Positions 21,286 to 30,817 of a stretch of 64,000 nt of DNA are shown piece after piece. The notes beneath the pieces were generated by a model. The model saw only the letters and a list, made by a program, of their open reading frames with translations. It was not told where the DNA came from and searched no databases. The stretch comes from Hofstenia miamia (Eukaryota > Xenacoelomorpha > Acoela): positions 890,033 to 954,032 of the forward strand of contig SCFE01000073.1 in assembly GCA_004352715.1 (NCBI GenBank), in the 5' to 3' direction. Both the position numbers and the translations under genes were made by a program. Every line of letters starts with the position of its first letter. Position 1 is the first letter of the stretch.

Positions 21286-22925
21286 TAATATAAGCATAAA
21301 TAATTACATATTTTCCTTCTTGATCTTGTTGTTGAATACTAATTAAATTTGGTTGAATTTTGATGACAAATACAACGTGTAACATAACGTGTTTATTTCA
21401 AATTCAACCAAAATTCAACTTTGCTACAACCAAAAATGTTTATTGGGTAGCTTTGCGCCCAGTGTGACTGTACTGAGCTTGAGCAGTCTACATACAGAAA
21501 AAGAATGGTTGCGAATTTTTGTTTCTTCAATGAACTTTAGTATTCCTTATTATCGGTACATTAAGTATGTGGAAAAATTTTTTAACGGAAACGCTTTTTT
21601 TTGAAAGATATGAACACTTTTACAAACATAAAGCGAAGGATTACCTTTTATTACAAATGTTCACCTTTCACTATGATCACCCCGTAGATGAGTCGATATA
21701 TAAAGATTTCAAATTAGGCTCATTACCATAATCAAAGGTCGTTTTCATAAGATCATGTTTGAATTGCTAGCTATAATGCATGTTGAAAATTGAAGGCCCT
21801 CTTGAGATAAGTTTTTTTGCAATTCTTTTGAATCATTCTCAACACAGATTTGAGTACATTCTTGCTTGTTATTTCATATTAAAATACAGTCTTAACAATG
21901 TCCATTATTGTTGACTCTATTAACAAAATCTATATTCTTAAGCATATGATAGAAATCAATAGAAATTAAAATGTTAATGATTAATAACATACTATCTAAC
22001 CGTAAGCCCAACCCTACCCGAAAATAAAATCATGAAAACCTCCTAATATGTGAAGCGACCAAAGAGAAAAACATTTTTTCTTTTCAAAATTATTGAGGTA
22101 TTCATTACATTTTGCTACTTGGAAATGCATATTCTTTTGATATATTAAAACATTAAATCTAGTCATGAACTTTAGAAATTTCAAAAATTGAAAGTTTAAA
22201 AATGTATATAGCTTTTTGAAAAGCAGTTTTATACGATAGTTCGTCTGTCAGAATCAATTTGGTTATTCGTTGTAGGTTTGTTTTCGGAACCTCGGTGTTT
22301 ACTATGCAAACTTTAACTGATAAGGGGCAATTCATTTAATGGCCGCATTAACATATTTTACGTATTATATGAAATAAATGGATAGATTAATAGTTTATTT
22401 AAATAACAGTTAAAAAATTTTTTTTGTGCTGTCTGTTGCAAAATGTCAGGACTAATATAATATTAAAGATTATATATGTATTTTAAATTTTTCAATTATT
22501 TGCAAGTTCTAGTTAAAATTAACCAGTCCAGCACATAATGCAATAGCCAGTCCTGAAAAAATAATAAAAACATTATTTTACAAAAATTACATATTTCTTA
22601 TTCTTTATATCAGTAATTATGAAAATATTACCCCAATGAGAAAAAAAATTGCATTGTCCTTTATTTCACAATGAACTTTATATTTTAGCATCCTAAAAGT
22701 CTATGGTGCATAAATGAATAGTTCGATAACAGGTTAACAGGCTCAAGTTAACTTACCGATCGTGAAATGAATTTTCTTTGGAAGCTCACAAATGTGGCAA
22801 CTAATTTCAATAATTTTCAAATTAAAACGTTAAATTTATCTTAATCTGTCTAATTTTACTAATCAATGCACATGAAGAAATCAATTTTGAGCTCAAACTA
22901 CCCATCTGCAATTGCTAAATAGTCA
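21255..22925. repeat. 1671-bp block duplicated at 25231-26901 (first copy)
   Basis: Starts in the right end of Tc1 copy A and continues through non-coding flank to the edge of the 1000-N gap. It aligns without gaps to 25231-26901 at a constant offset of 3976. One difference was noticed by eye (G at 22362, A at 26338). Such near-identity ending at contig boundaries suggests the same locus assembled twice. No gene lies in it; the 71-codon frame at 21389 covers the inverted-repeat end and looks spurious. Confidence 0.85.
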
Positions 22926-23925
22926 NNNNNNNNNNNNNNNNNNNNNNNNNNNNNNNNNNNNNNNNNNNNNNNNNNNNNNNNNNNNNNNNNNNNNNNNNNN
23001 NNNNNNNNNNNNNNNNNNNNNNNNNNNNNNNNNNNNNNNNNNNNNNNNNNNNNNNNNNNNNNNNNNNNNNNNNNNNNNNNNNNNNNNNNNNNNNNNNNNN
23101 NNNNNNNNNNNNNNNNNNNNNNNNNNNNNNNNNNNNNNNNNNNNNNNNNNNNNNNNNNNNNNNNNNNNNNNNNNNNNNNNNNNNNNNNNNNNNNNNNNNN
23201 NNNNNNNNNNNNNNNNNNNNNNNNNNNNNNNNNNNNNNNNNNNNNNNNNNNNNNNNNNNNNNNNNNNNNNNNNNNNNNNNNNNNNNNNNNNNNNNNNNNN
23301 NNNNNNNNNNNNNNNNNNNNNNNNNNNNNNNNNNNNNNNNNNNNNNNNNNNNNNNNNNNNNNNNNNNNNNNNNNNNNNNNNNNNNNNNNNNNNNNNNNNN
23401 NNNNNNNNNNNNNNNNNNNNNNNNNNNNNNNNNNNNNNNNNNNNNNNNNNNNNNNNNNNNNNNNNNNNNNNNNNNNNNNNNNNNNNNNNNNNNNNNNNNN
23501 NNNNNNNNNNNNNNNNNNNNNNNNNNNNNNNNNNNNNNNNNNNNNNNNNNNNNNNNNNNNNNNNNNNNNNNNNNNNNNNNNNNNNNNNNNNNNNNNNNNN
23601 NNNNNNNNNNNNNNNNNNNNNNNNNNNNNNNNNNNNNNNNNNNNNNNNNNNNNNNNNNNNNNNNNNNNNNNNNNNNNNNNNNNNNNNNNNNNNNNNNNNN
23701 NNNNNNNNNNNNNNNNNNNNNNNNNNNNNNNNNNNNNNNNNNNNNNNNNNNNNNNNNNNNNNNNNNNNNNNNNNNNNNNNNNNNNNNNNNNNNNNNNNNN
23801 NNNNNNNNNNNNNNNNNNNNNNNNNNNNNNNNNNNNNNNNNNNNNNNNNNNNNNNNNNNNNNNNNNNNNNNNNNNNNNNNNNNNNNNNNNNNNNNNNNNN
23901 NNNNNNNNNNNNNNNNNNNNNNNNN
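22926..23925. other. 1000-N assembly gap
   Basis: Exactly 1000 N, a likely placeholder. It hides the left end and most of the catalytic domain of Tc1 copy B. Open frames through it are artefacts. Confidence 0.95.
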
Positions 23926-24508
23926 ATTCAACCCCACACCATCAAAGACTTTCCGCCATGTTTCATAGTTTTCACAGTGTATCTTGGGTTATCCCGCATT
24001 CCACTGCCTGAAGGTCTTCTCACAAAGCGTCTTCTTCTTGCATGAAGTTCCAACTTAGTTTATTAGAAAATCACTTTCCTCCAGATATCAAGAGAACCTA
24101 TAAGATTCACGCGGCACCACCTAAGTCGATTTAGTCGTTGCTTTTGTGTTAAAAACGGCTTCAATGCAGCAATATGGCCATGCAAGCCATACTTCTTTAA
24201 AATTCTTGCAACTGTCGTTCTATGAACATGTTGACCTTGAGCCCACTCTTGTTATAGTTGTCTTGTGGTCTTCTCCGGATTGACTTTGAAATACGTATAA
24301 GCATTCTTTCATCTGCAGGAGTGGTTTTCCTTGGTCTTCCTGATTTCGACTTTACTTAAATTGATCCTTCTTTCTTGAATTTGCATATAATTCTAGATAC
24401 AGTTCTCCTTGGTACCTTTACAATCTTCGATATAGCAACTGCAGATAGACCTTCTGAGTGCTTTGCAATAATTAGCTCTTTAATCACGGAGGGAGTGTAA
24501 TGCGGCAT
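23926..24508 (-). pseudogene. Tc1 transposase, broken (copy B)
   Basis: Starts at the ATG at 24508-24506 with the same helix-turn-helix as copy A. It has an in-frame stop in the linker (CAA/CAG changed to TAA before VKSKSGRPRKTT), then frameshifts. Beyond these, Tc1 blocks can still be read in other frames, including PRYTVKTMKHGGKSLMVWG next to the gap, which is the region around the second catalytic Asp in Tc1 proteins. It is clearly inactive. The C-terminal catalytic part is not in the assembly. Confidence 0.8.
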
Positions 24509-24832
24509 AACTTATTTGGAAAATAAATAAAAATGACATAAATAGTTGAGGAAGAAATAATTAATGCTTTGAAATTTGAGTGCAAATAAATAAACTTCCT
24601 CAACAAGGCCCTGCTCAATACTTTTGCACACCCAAGCAGACGTACCCTCACTTTGAAACTTGTGGTGGTGACCGCTAAGAGTTCACAAGTAGGTAATTAT
24701 TTTTCTAATTATCTTAAAATAGAGCCTTCTGTGTAATAACATTCAGCTAAACCCTCACCACAGGAATTTAAAGCTCGGAAATTGAATTATAGTTATTTTG
24801 TAAGGAGTGCTCAATACTTTTGCACACTACTG
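23926..24832 (-). mobile_element. Tc1-type transposon, copy B (left part lost in gap)
   Basis: The right half matches copy A (24265 onward against 20718 onward) with small differences. It ends in the same outer motif, with the target TA at 24833-24834. The inner direct repeat is also present (about 24612-24630). It extends further into the transposase than copy A. The left end is hidden by the gap. Confidence 0.8.
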
Positions 24833-24834
24833 TA

Positions 24835-25229
24835 CAAGAATATCCGAATATGACGAACTATTTAAGTTAAGAAATATTAATATTTCTCATGTAACATAAC
24901 AGTTGAAATAAAATATTAAAATATTTTTCAAATTTAATTATTGGAATATGCAACAGCAACAAGCTATTTTATATTATATTTAATGTCATTATTATGAAAT
25001 AATCTCTGTTTCAATATCTCTATTCGTATTTTCTTGAATATTATTAAACCGTGCGCCGTGCCTGATGAAATGTGCTTGTTTACATTCCTAAATGAGGGAT
25101 CGTAATAATGGCCTTGAATTTGAGCGGCAAATTGCATAATTATAGCGCGCATTTCCCTAAAGCATCGACAGTGTGGTCACATGAAGATCTTATTAAATTA
25201 ATTGAAATGGTCGAAGAAAAACATTCACT
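24835..25229. other. flank of Tc1 copy B
   Basis: About 395 bp of sequence unlike the flank of copy A, ending at a single-N join. No gene recognised. It probably belongs to a different locus or haplotype than the block that follows the N. Confidence 0.5.
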
Positions 25230-25230
25230 N

Positions 25231-26901
25231 AAGGAGTGCTCAATACTTTTGCACACTACTGTAATATAAGCATAAATAATTACATATTTTCCTTCTTGAT
25301 CTTGTTGTTGAATACTAATTAAATTTGGTTGAATTTTGATGACAAATACAACGTGTAACATAACGTGTTTATTTCAAATTCAACCAAAATTCAACTTTGC
25401 TACAACCAAAAATGTTTATTGGGTAGCTTTGCGCCCAGTGTGACTGTACTGAGCTTGAGCAGTCTACATACAGAAAAAGAATGGTTGCGAATTTTTGTTT
25501 CTTCAATGAACTTTAGTATTCCTTATTATCGGTACATTAAGTATGTGGAAAAATTTTTTAACGGAAACGCTTTTTTTTGAAAGATATGAACACTTTTACA
25601 AACATAAAGCGAAGGATTACCTTTTATTACAAATGTTCACCTTTCACTATGATCACCCCGTAGATGAGTCGATATATAAAGATTTCAAATTAGGCTCATT
25701 ACCATAATCAAAGGTCGTTTTCATAAGATCATGTTTGAATTGCTAGCTATAATGCATGTTGAAAATTGAAGGCCCTCTTGAGATAAGTTTTTTTGCAATT
25801 CTTTTGAATCATTCTCAACACAGATTTGAGTACATTCTTGCTTGTTATTTCATATTAAAATACAGTCTTAACAATGTCCATTATTGTTGACTCTATTAAC
25901 AAAATCTATATTCTTAAGCATATGATAGAAATCAATAGAAATTAAAATGTTAATGATTAATAACATACTATCTAACCGTAAGCCCAACCCTACCCGAAAA
26001 TAAAATCATGAAAACCTCCTAATATGTGAAGCGACCAAAGAGAAAAACATTTTTTCTTTTCAAAATTATTGAGGTATTCATTACATTTTGCTACTTGGAA
26101 ATGCATATTCTTTTGATATATTAAAACATTAAATCTAGTCATGAACTTTAGAAATTTCAAAAATTGAAAGTTTAAAAATGTATATAGCTTTTTGAAAAGC
26201 AGTTTTATACGATAGTTCGTCTGTCAGAATCAATTTGGTTATTCGTTGTAGGTTTGTTTTCGGAACCTCGGTGTTTACTATGCAAACTTTAACTGATAAG
26301 GGGCAATTCATTTAATGGCCGCATTAACATATTTTACATATTATATGAAATAAATGGATAGATTAATAGTTTATTTAAATAACAGTTAAAAAATTTTTTT
26401 TGTGCTGTCTGTTGCAAAATGTCAGGACTAATATAATATTAAAGATTATATATGTATTTTAAATTTTTCAATTATTTGCAAGTTCTAGTTAAAATTAACC
26501 AGTCCAGCACATAATGCAATAGCCAGTCCTGAAAAAATAATAAAAACATTATTTTACAAAAATTACATATTTCTTATTCTTTATATCAGTAATTATGAAA
26601 ATATTACCCCAATGAGAAAAAAAATTGCATTGTCCTTTATTTCACAATGAACTTTATATTTTAGCATCCTAAAAGTCTATGGTGCATAAATGAATAGTTC
26701 GATAACAGGTTAACAGGCTCAAGTTAACTTACCGATCGTGAAATGAATTTTCTTTGGAAGCTCACAAATGTGGCAACTAATTTCAATAATTTTCAAATTA
26801 AAACGTTAAATTTATCTTAATCTGTCTAATTTTACTAATCAATGCACATGAAGAAATCAATTTTGAGCTCAAACTACCCATCTGCAATTGCTAAATAGTC
26901 A
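25231..26901. repeat. 1671-bp block, second copy
   Basis: Begins abruptly inside a Tc1 right end after the N at 25230 and repeats 21255-22925. Unlike the first copy it continues into unique sequence after 26901. This suggests the right-hand contig simply restarts within the tail of the left-hand contig. Confidence 0.85.
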
Positions 26902-27814
26902 TTTCTAATTGGTATCATTAATAAAAAGAACCGATATTGTTTTAAAATCAGTCTCATCCACAAGGTATGATGAAAACTTCCTGTGAACTTAATATTCTAC
27001 GTTTTTTCGCTAGATGTCGTACAAGATACAAAATTATTTTCACCATAATATTTATCAAAATTTGAGAAATTTCCAATACTGCATACTAAGTTCCAAATTT
27101 AATCTTAATTTATTATTTTCTGACGACGTAAGCAACTTAAAAATTAACAGACATTTCTTGTGGCTGAAACAAGCTTGTAAAATCGATATTATTCATAGCA
27201 TTATATATTGTAACCTTTCAAAATATCATTCTATCGGTCTCATATGATAATAGCTGCTTTGAGATAGTTGCCCAAAGGAAGATCAAACAGCATTCTAGCT
27301 TCAGTTAATGTTGTAATTTTTCTTGGAATATTTTCGACAAAAAATTTGTGATGGAAATATTTTAATTCTTCAAACAATAAATTATACTTTTAAGAGCTCG
27401 ACTTGTGAAATAGATTTGTGAGTCATCATTTTCAATGAAAAGTTTTAGCACCAAAAAACTTTAAATCATATAGATATTCACGATAATCGAAATTTCTATG
27501 CAATAATGAGGTTATTAAACGATCCAATGATTTTTCCCAACATAGACAATAATATCAGTATTAATAACTTTACACGTCTGGGCTTTAAATAAGTTTCCCC
27601 ATTTCATAATCTAAAAATAATTTCACATACTTAAAACTTACCTATCAATCAATTTATTAATGACAATAAATTTCCTGAAATTTTCAAATTATTTGCTATT
27701 TTACTATTGTACAAGAATTCAGCACTGTTGATGCCATTTCTGAAATAATCCGAAAATGCTAATTTAAATCTAAACAACAATCTTATTACTCCACTGCATA
27801 TTTTGCCATATTAA
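26902..27814. other. intergenic sequence
   Basis: No gene recognised. The 77-codon frame at 27014-27247 has no family features. Confidence 0.5.
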
Positions 27815-28060
27815 GAGGCCTGAACAATATATTATATTTACGGGGTTTCAGTAATGTTAATATAGGAATGCAGTCAATAATGAATTTCTTGAAAACTGTC
27901 TGTAAATTAACTTAATATTTCAGAAGATATTAGTACAAATCTTTAAACTCAACAAGGGTAACAGCACTAAGACCCATTTTACTTGTACTTTCTATAACCA
28001 ATTATTCTGAATTTAAAACATGAAACTGTTTTCAAATGCACTGATGATACTTTTACATTA
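27815..28060 (+). pseudogene. LINE reverse-transcriptase fragment, heavily decayed
   Basis: In changing plus-strand frames one can read a motif-B-like stretch (CAACAAGGG at 27949-27957, then ALRPILLVLSITNYSEFKT, resembling the QGS-xLGPxLFxxYINDL block of CR1/Jockey-type LINEs). A TDDT box follows (28040-28051) where the catalytic FADDT motif is expected at the right spacing. Stops and frameshifts run throughout. It is an old relic about 0.6 kb upstream of the cofilin gene. Confidence 0.5.
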
Positions 28061-28643
28061 TAAACTATTAAGCTTTTGAGTGAAACCATAAATTACCTAG
28101 ATGACATTTTAATATGAATATATTACCAATAAATTTTCAAACATTTAGATTATTACATAATGTACAAAAACAATAATTAGTTGTCATTTTCAACATTTTG
28201 AACATGTAAATTCACATCTTTGTATATTATTTTGCAATTACTATAATCATTACATCCTTTGTCTTCATTTTAAAACATTGTGCAACTCAAAACGAACCCT
28301 TCCAATGAAAATCACTGTGTAACGGTAAAACATAAGAGTTAAATATCAGGTTTTGATGGTTTAATTCCGAAAAGTGGTCCATGGAAGAATAGTTTCCATA
28401 CTGTATTAAGGATAAAATAAACGTGGAGAAACATAAAGCATTATATGAGAATGAATTTCATAATTTAGTCATTAATTGTTTTCTTAGTTTCAGCAGTGTG
28501 AAATGTTGTTTTATGAATAAATTACTTGCTTAATTCAAAGGAATAAGCATACACTTAGCCTCACTTATTATACAAGAATATACAAACAAAAACTAGGTAA
28601 ATATTTACTTCCCGAGTGCGATTACATTAGAAAGTGTGAAGGC
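28061..28643. other. upstream region of the cofilin gene
   Basis: A+T-rich; no confident core promoter. A possible acceptor (GATTACATTAG, about 28621-28631) lies just before the ATG and could mark a 5' UTR exon boundary, but support is weak. Confidence 0.35.
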
Positions 28644-29072
28644 ATGGCTGAAATAAATCTTGAAATTGATGAAGAGGTTCTACCTCAATTCCACAGTTTA
28701 GCGATGGATAGGAAATACAGATATATCACTTTTAAGATAAATGATGACAAGTCAAAAGTCATTCCCGCCGAACAAGTAGAAGAAAGCACTTGGGAAGATT
28801 TTGTTTTGGCCCTTCCTAAAGAGGAGCCCCGTTACTGCTTTTACAACTTTGAGTACACACTTTCAGGTGGTGAAGGGAAACGAGAAAAAGTAATTTTAAT
28901 CAACTGGGTCCCACCATCATTGAACATATTTGGAAGAACAATATACGCTTCTTCAAAGAAAACACTATTGAGTGCAGTTAACTATGGCAACATAGCCATA
29001 CAAGCCGATGACAAAGGAGATTTAGTCTACGAAGAAATACTGAAAGCCGTATCTAGTGGTGGAACCAAGTAG
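28644..29072 (+). CDS. cfl: cofilin/ADF family actin-depolymerising protein, intronless
   Basis: Binds actin monomers and filaments and promotes severing and turnover in the cytoplasm. The 142-residue product is one ADF-homology domain of normal length. It has KYRYITFKINDD (23-35), an LPKEEPRYCFYNFEY block (57-71), the EGKREK loop (77-82) and the long actin-binding helix IYASSKKTL (100-108). The alignment with yeast cofilin is ungapped through this core. The F-actin residues Arg80 and Lys82 are kept. Yeast Arg96, Lys98, Arg109 and Arg110 correspond to Phe96, Arg98, Leu109 and Ser110 here. The regulatory N-terminal Ser is Ile4, and no Ser or Thr occurs before residue 18. The frame is intact with a stop at 29070-29072. 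There is no poly(A) relic downstream, so a recent retrocopy is unlikely. It may be a divergent paralogue. Yeast residue numbers are from memory. Confidence 0.92.
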   Translation: MAEINLEIDEEVLPQFHSLAMDRKYRYITFKINDDKSKVIPAEQVEESTWEDFVLALPKEEPRYCFYNFEYTLSGGEGKREKVILINWVPPSLNIFGRTIYASSKKTLLSAVNYGNIAIQADDKGDLVYEEILKAVSSGGTK

Positions 29073-29078
29073 CTAACT

Positions 29079-29084
29079 AATAAA
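29079..29084 (+). terminator. polyadenylation signal of the cofilin gene
   Basis: AATAAA begins 7 nt after the stop codon, which would give a very short 3' UTR. No other signal is equally close. Confidence 0.5.
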
Positions 29085-30158
29085 ATGTGTTTTGCAATTA
29101 CCTGCTAATGTGATAAATTTGTTTTTAATGATGTTTTAAAAATATACCAAAACATAATATGGATTTTTTGCTTCAGTAAATAGCATATATGCTCATGGCA
29201 CATCTCAATTTCCTTCATAGTACATTATAAATCCTATGCGTGTAATTATGCTTATATGGAAATATATTTTTACTATAGGCTAATATAATATGTACCTAAA
29301 TGATAGCAAATTCTGCAAGTATGGATTAGGTGTGGCCTGGACCACTACTTCATCCAACAGCTATATCCGTCAGTTTATGGTTAAAATATTCAGGTAAAGA
29401 TTAAAACCAGATTCACTGGTGGGTTATCATCAAATTCTACATTGCATCTTATGGAGTACATGGAGATCTTTTGCAAAGTAGTGCAGATATAAGTTCTTCA
29501 TACATCCGAAAGGCTGTAGTAAGAAACATTACAATGCATGTATCTAAGAAATACATTAAAAATATTATTGCAATTTTTGGTACCATCCAAGAACGACTAC
29601 GTGTTGTTCAGCAATAGATAGAGGTAATAATAAATGAAAACATTTACCACTGCCATTTTTACAATTACTACTCAAACTTGTCATGTTTGCAACAAGTTTT
29701 TATTAATTTTTATGCTTAGATTAAAGAGGCTATGCATATTAATAACAATAATTATAATGATAATTTTATTATATTATTATTATCCAAACAATCACTAGGA
29801 ATTTCAAAACAGATTTCATTGGACATTTGAAATTTACGCCCTTTAAGTAAATGTGCATATTTTTAATTTTGTAAATATACATGTATAGTAGTTTGTAGTA
29901 TTTGTTTGTCTGTTTATTCTACTAAGCAATAAATTGGCTTGTCTCTAATAATAGAAAGATTAATTACGTTATCAAAAAACTTTGTTTGAAAATATTATTT
30001 TATAACCATGTGTAATACAATAAGAGTAGAAGCAATAGAAATATCTTTTTCAAGTTGGAGTGGCAGCATAGTGATTATTTAAATACTCATTGAATTGAAG
30101 AAGAATAGTTTTTTTATTGTTTTCCTTTCTTTGCTTAAATTATTATAATATAAATAAC
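29085..30158. other. intergenic sequence
   Basis: No gene recognised. It contains short ATT-rich stretches around 29740-29785. Confidence 0.5.
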
Positions 30159-30817
30159 TTATCTGTGTATATGATCAATAAAAAAATCATGGTCAGTTTT
30201 AACTTTTAGCAGAAATAACTCTTGCCTTCTAGATTTAGAAGAGTAATGAAAAGATTTGTGATGCGAGGTAGTGAAATTAGAATTCCAAAGAAGGTCTGTT
30301 AAGCAGTAGATATCACTTAGCTGAATTTTTAGAGATATTGACAATGTATTTAAAGTTTTAAGTGAAAATACAATTTATCCATCGAATGCATCTCTTTTGA
30401 AGATTTTCAAGAATTAATATATTTGCTTGATTTGTATATCATACATTAGATCCATGCAATAATCTATTACGAATCCAATTAATACATGGTTGCTGAAATC
30501 TAAATATAATGTGGCTCAATTATTATTTGTATCACTATGATTGGAAAAGCTTCAGTATATTTGAGTAACTGGGTAATAGCTGATCTATTTTTACAATATC
30601 CATGTTTCCTTTTACTTACATTTTCCTTAACAATCGAAAGAAGTGACTGTAAGAAAATCTTTTTAAAAAGTAAAGAGAGTTTAGGAATAATTTGTTTTTT
30701 GCGATAACTAGATACCAAACATTTACATCCTTTCTTTTGCACTGAAATAATTTTAGCTGTTTTCCACATATTGGGATATTTTCCCCAATATAATTTTGCG
30801 AAACAAATAGTATACAT
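30159..30817 (-). pseudogene. LINE pol fragment (CR1/Jockey-type), internally deleted
   Basis: The minus-strand piece 30817-30500 reads as the fingers region of a LINE reverse transcriptase: GKYPNMWKTAKIISVQKKG, then IIPKLSLLFKKI and HGYCKNRSAITQLL. After about 150 bp with ENLQKRCIRWIN, the second piece (30344-30159) matches the C-terminal end after the RT (SRRQELFLLKVKTDHDFF, then IDHIHR). The catalytic motifs A to C that should lie between are missing. It is a decayed copy just downstream of cofilin. Confidence 0.65.

Larger units (their letters stand above)
19604..21450. mobile_element. candidate inverted-repeat DNA transposon carrying a nested Tc1 element
   Basis: The left end CTACCCAATAAACATTTTTT at 19604 is repeated in inverse orientation at the right end (AAAAATGTTTATTGGGTAG, ending 21450). 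Looser similarity continues about 50 bp inward (GGTTGAAG-type blocks). If these are one element's ends, the Tc1 copy at 20619-21285 was inserted inside it, near the right end. No transposase of its own was recognised, and no clear target duplication is seen. Two independent solo ends in opposite orientation remain possible. Confidence 0.4.

Noticed and set aside
22912-24045. Long open frames of 340-377 codons across the second 1000-N gap
   Set aside because: Produced by the N run; the visible residues do not form a gene.
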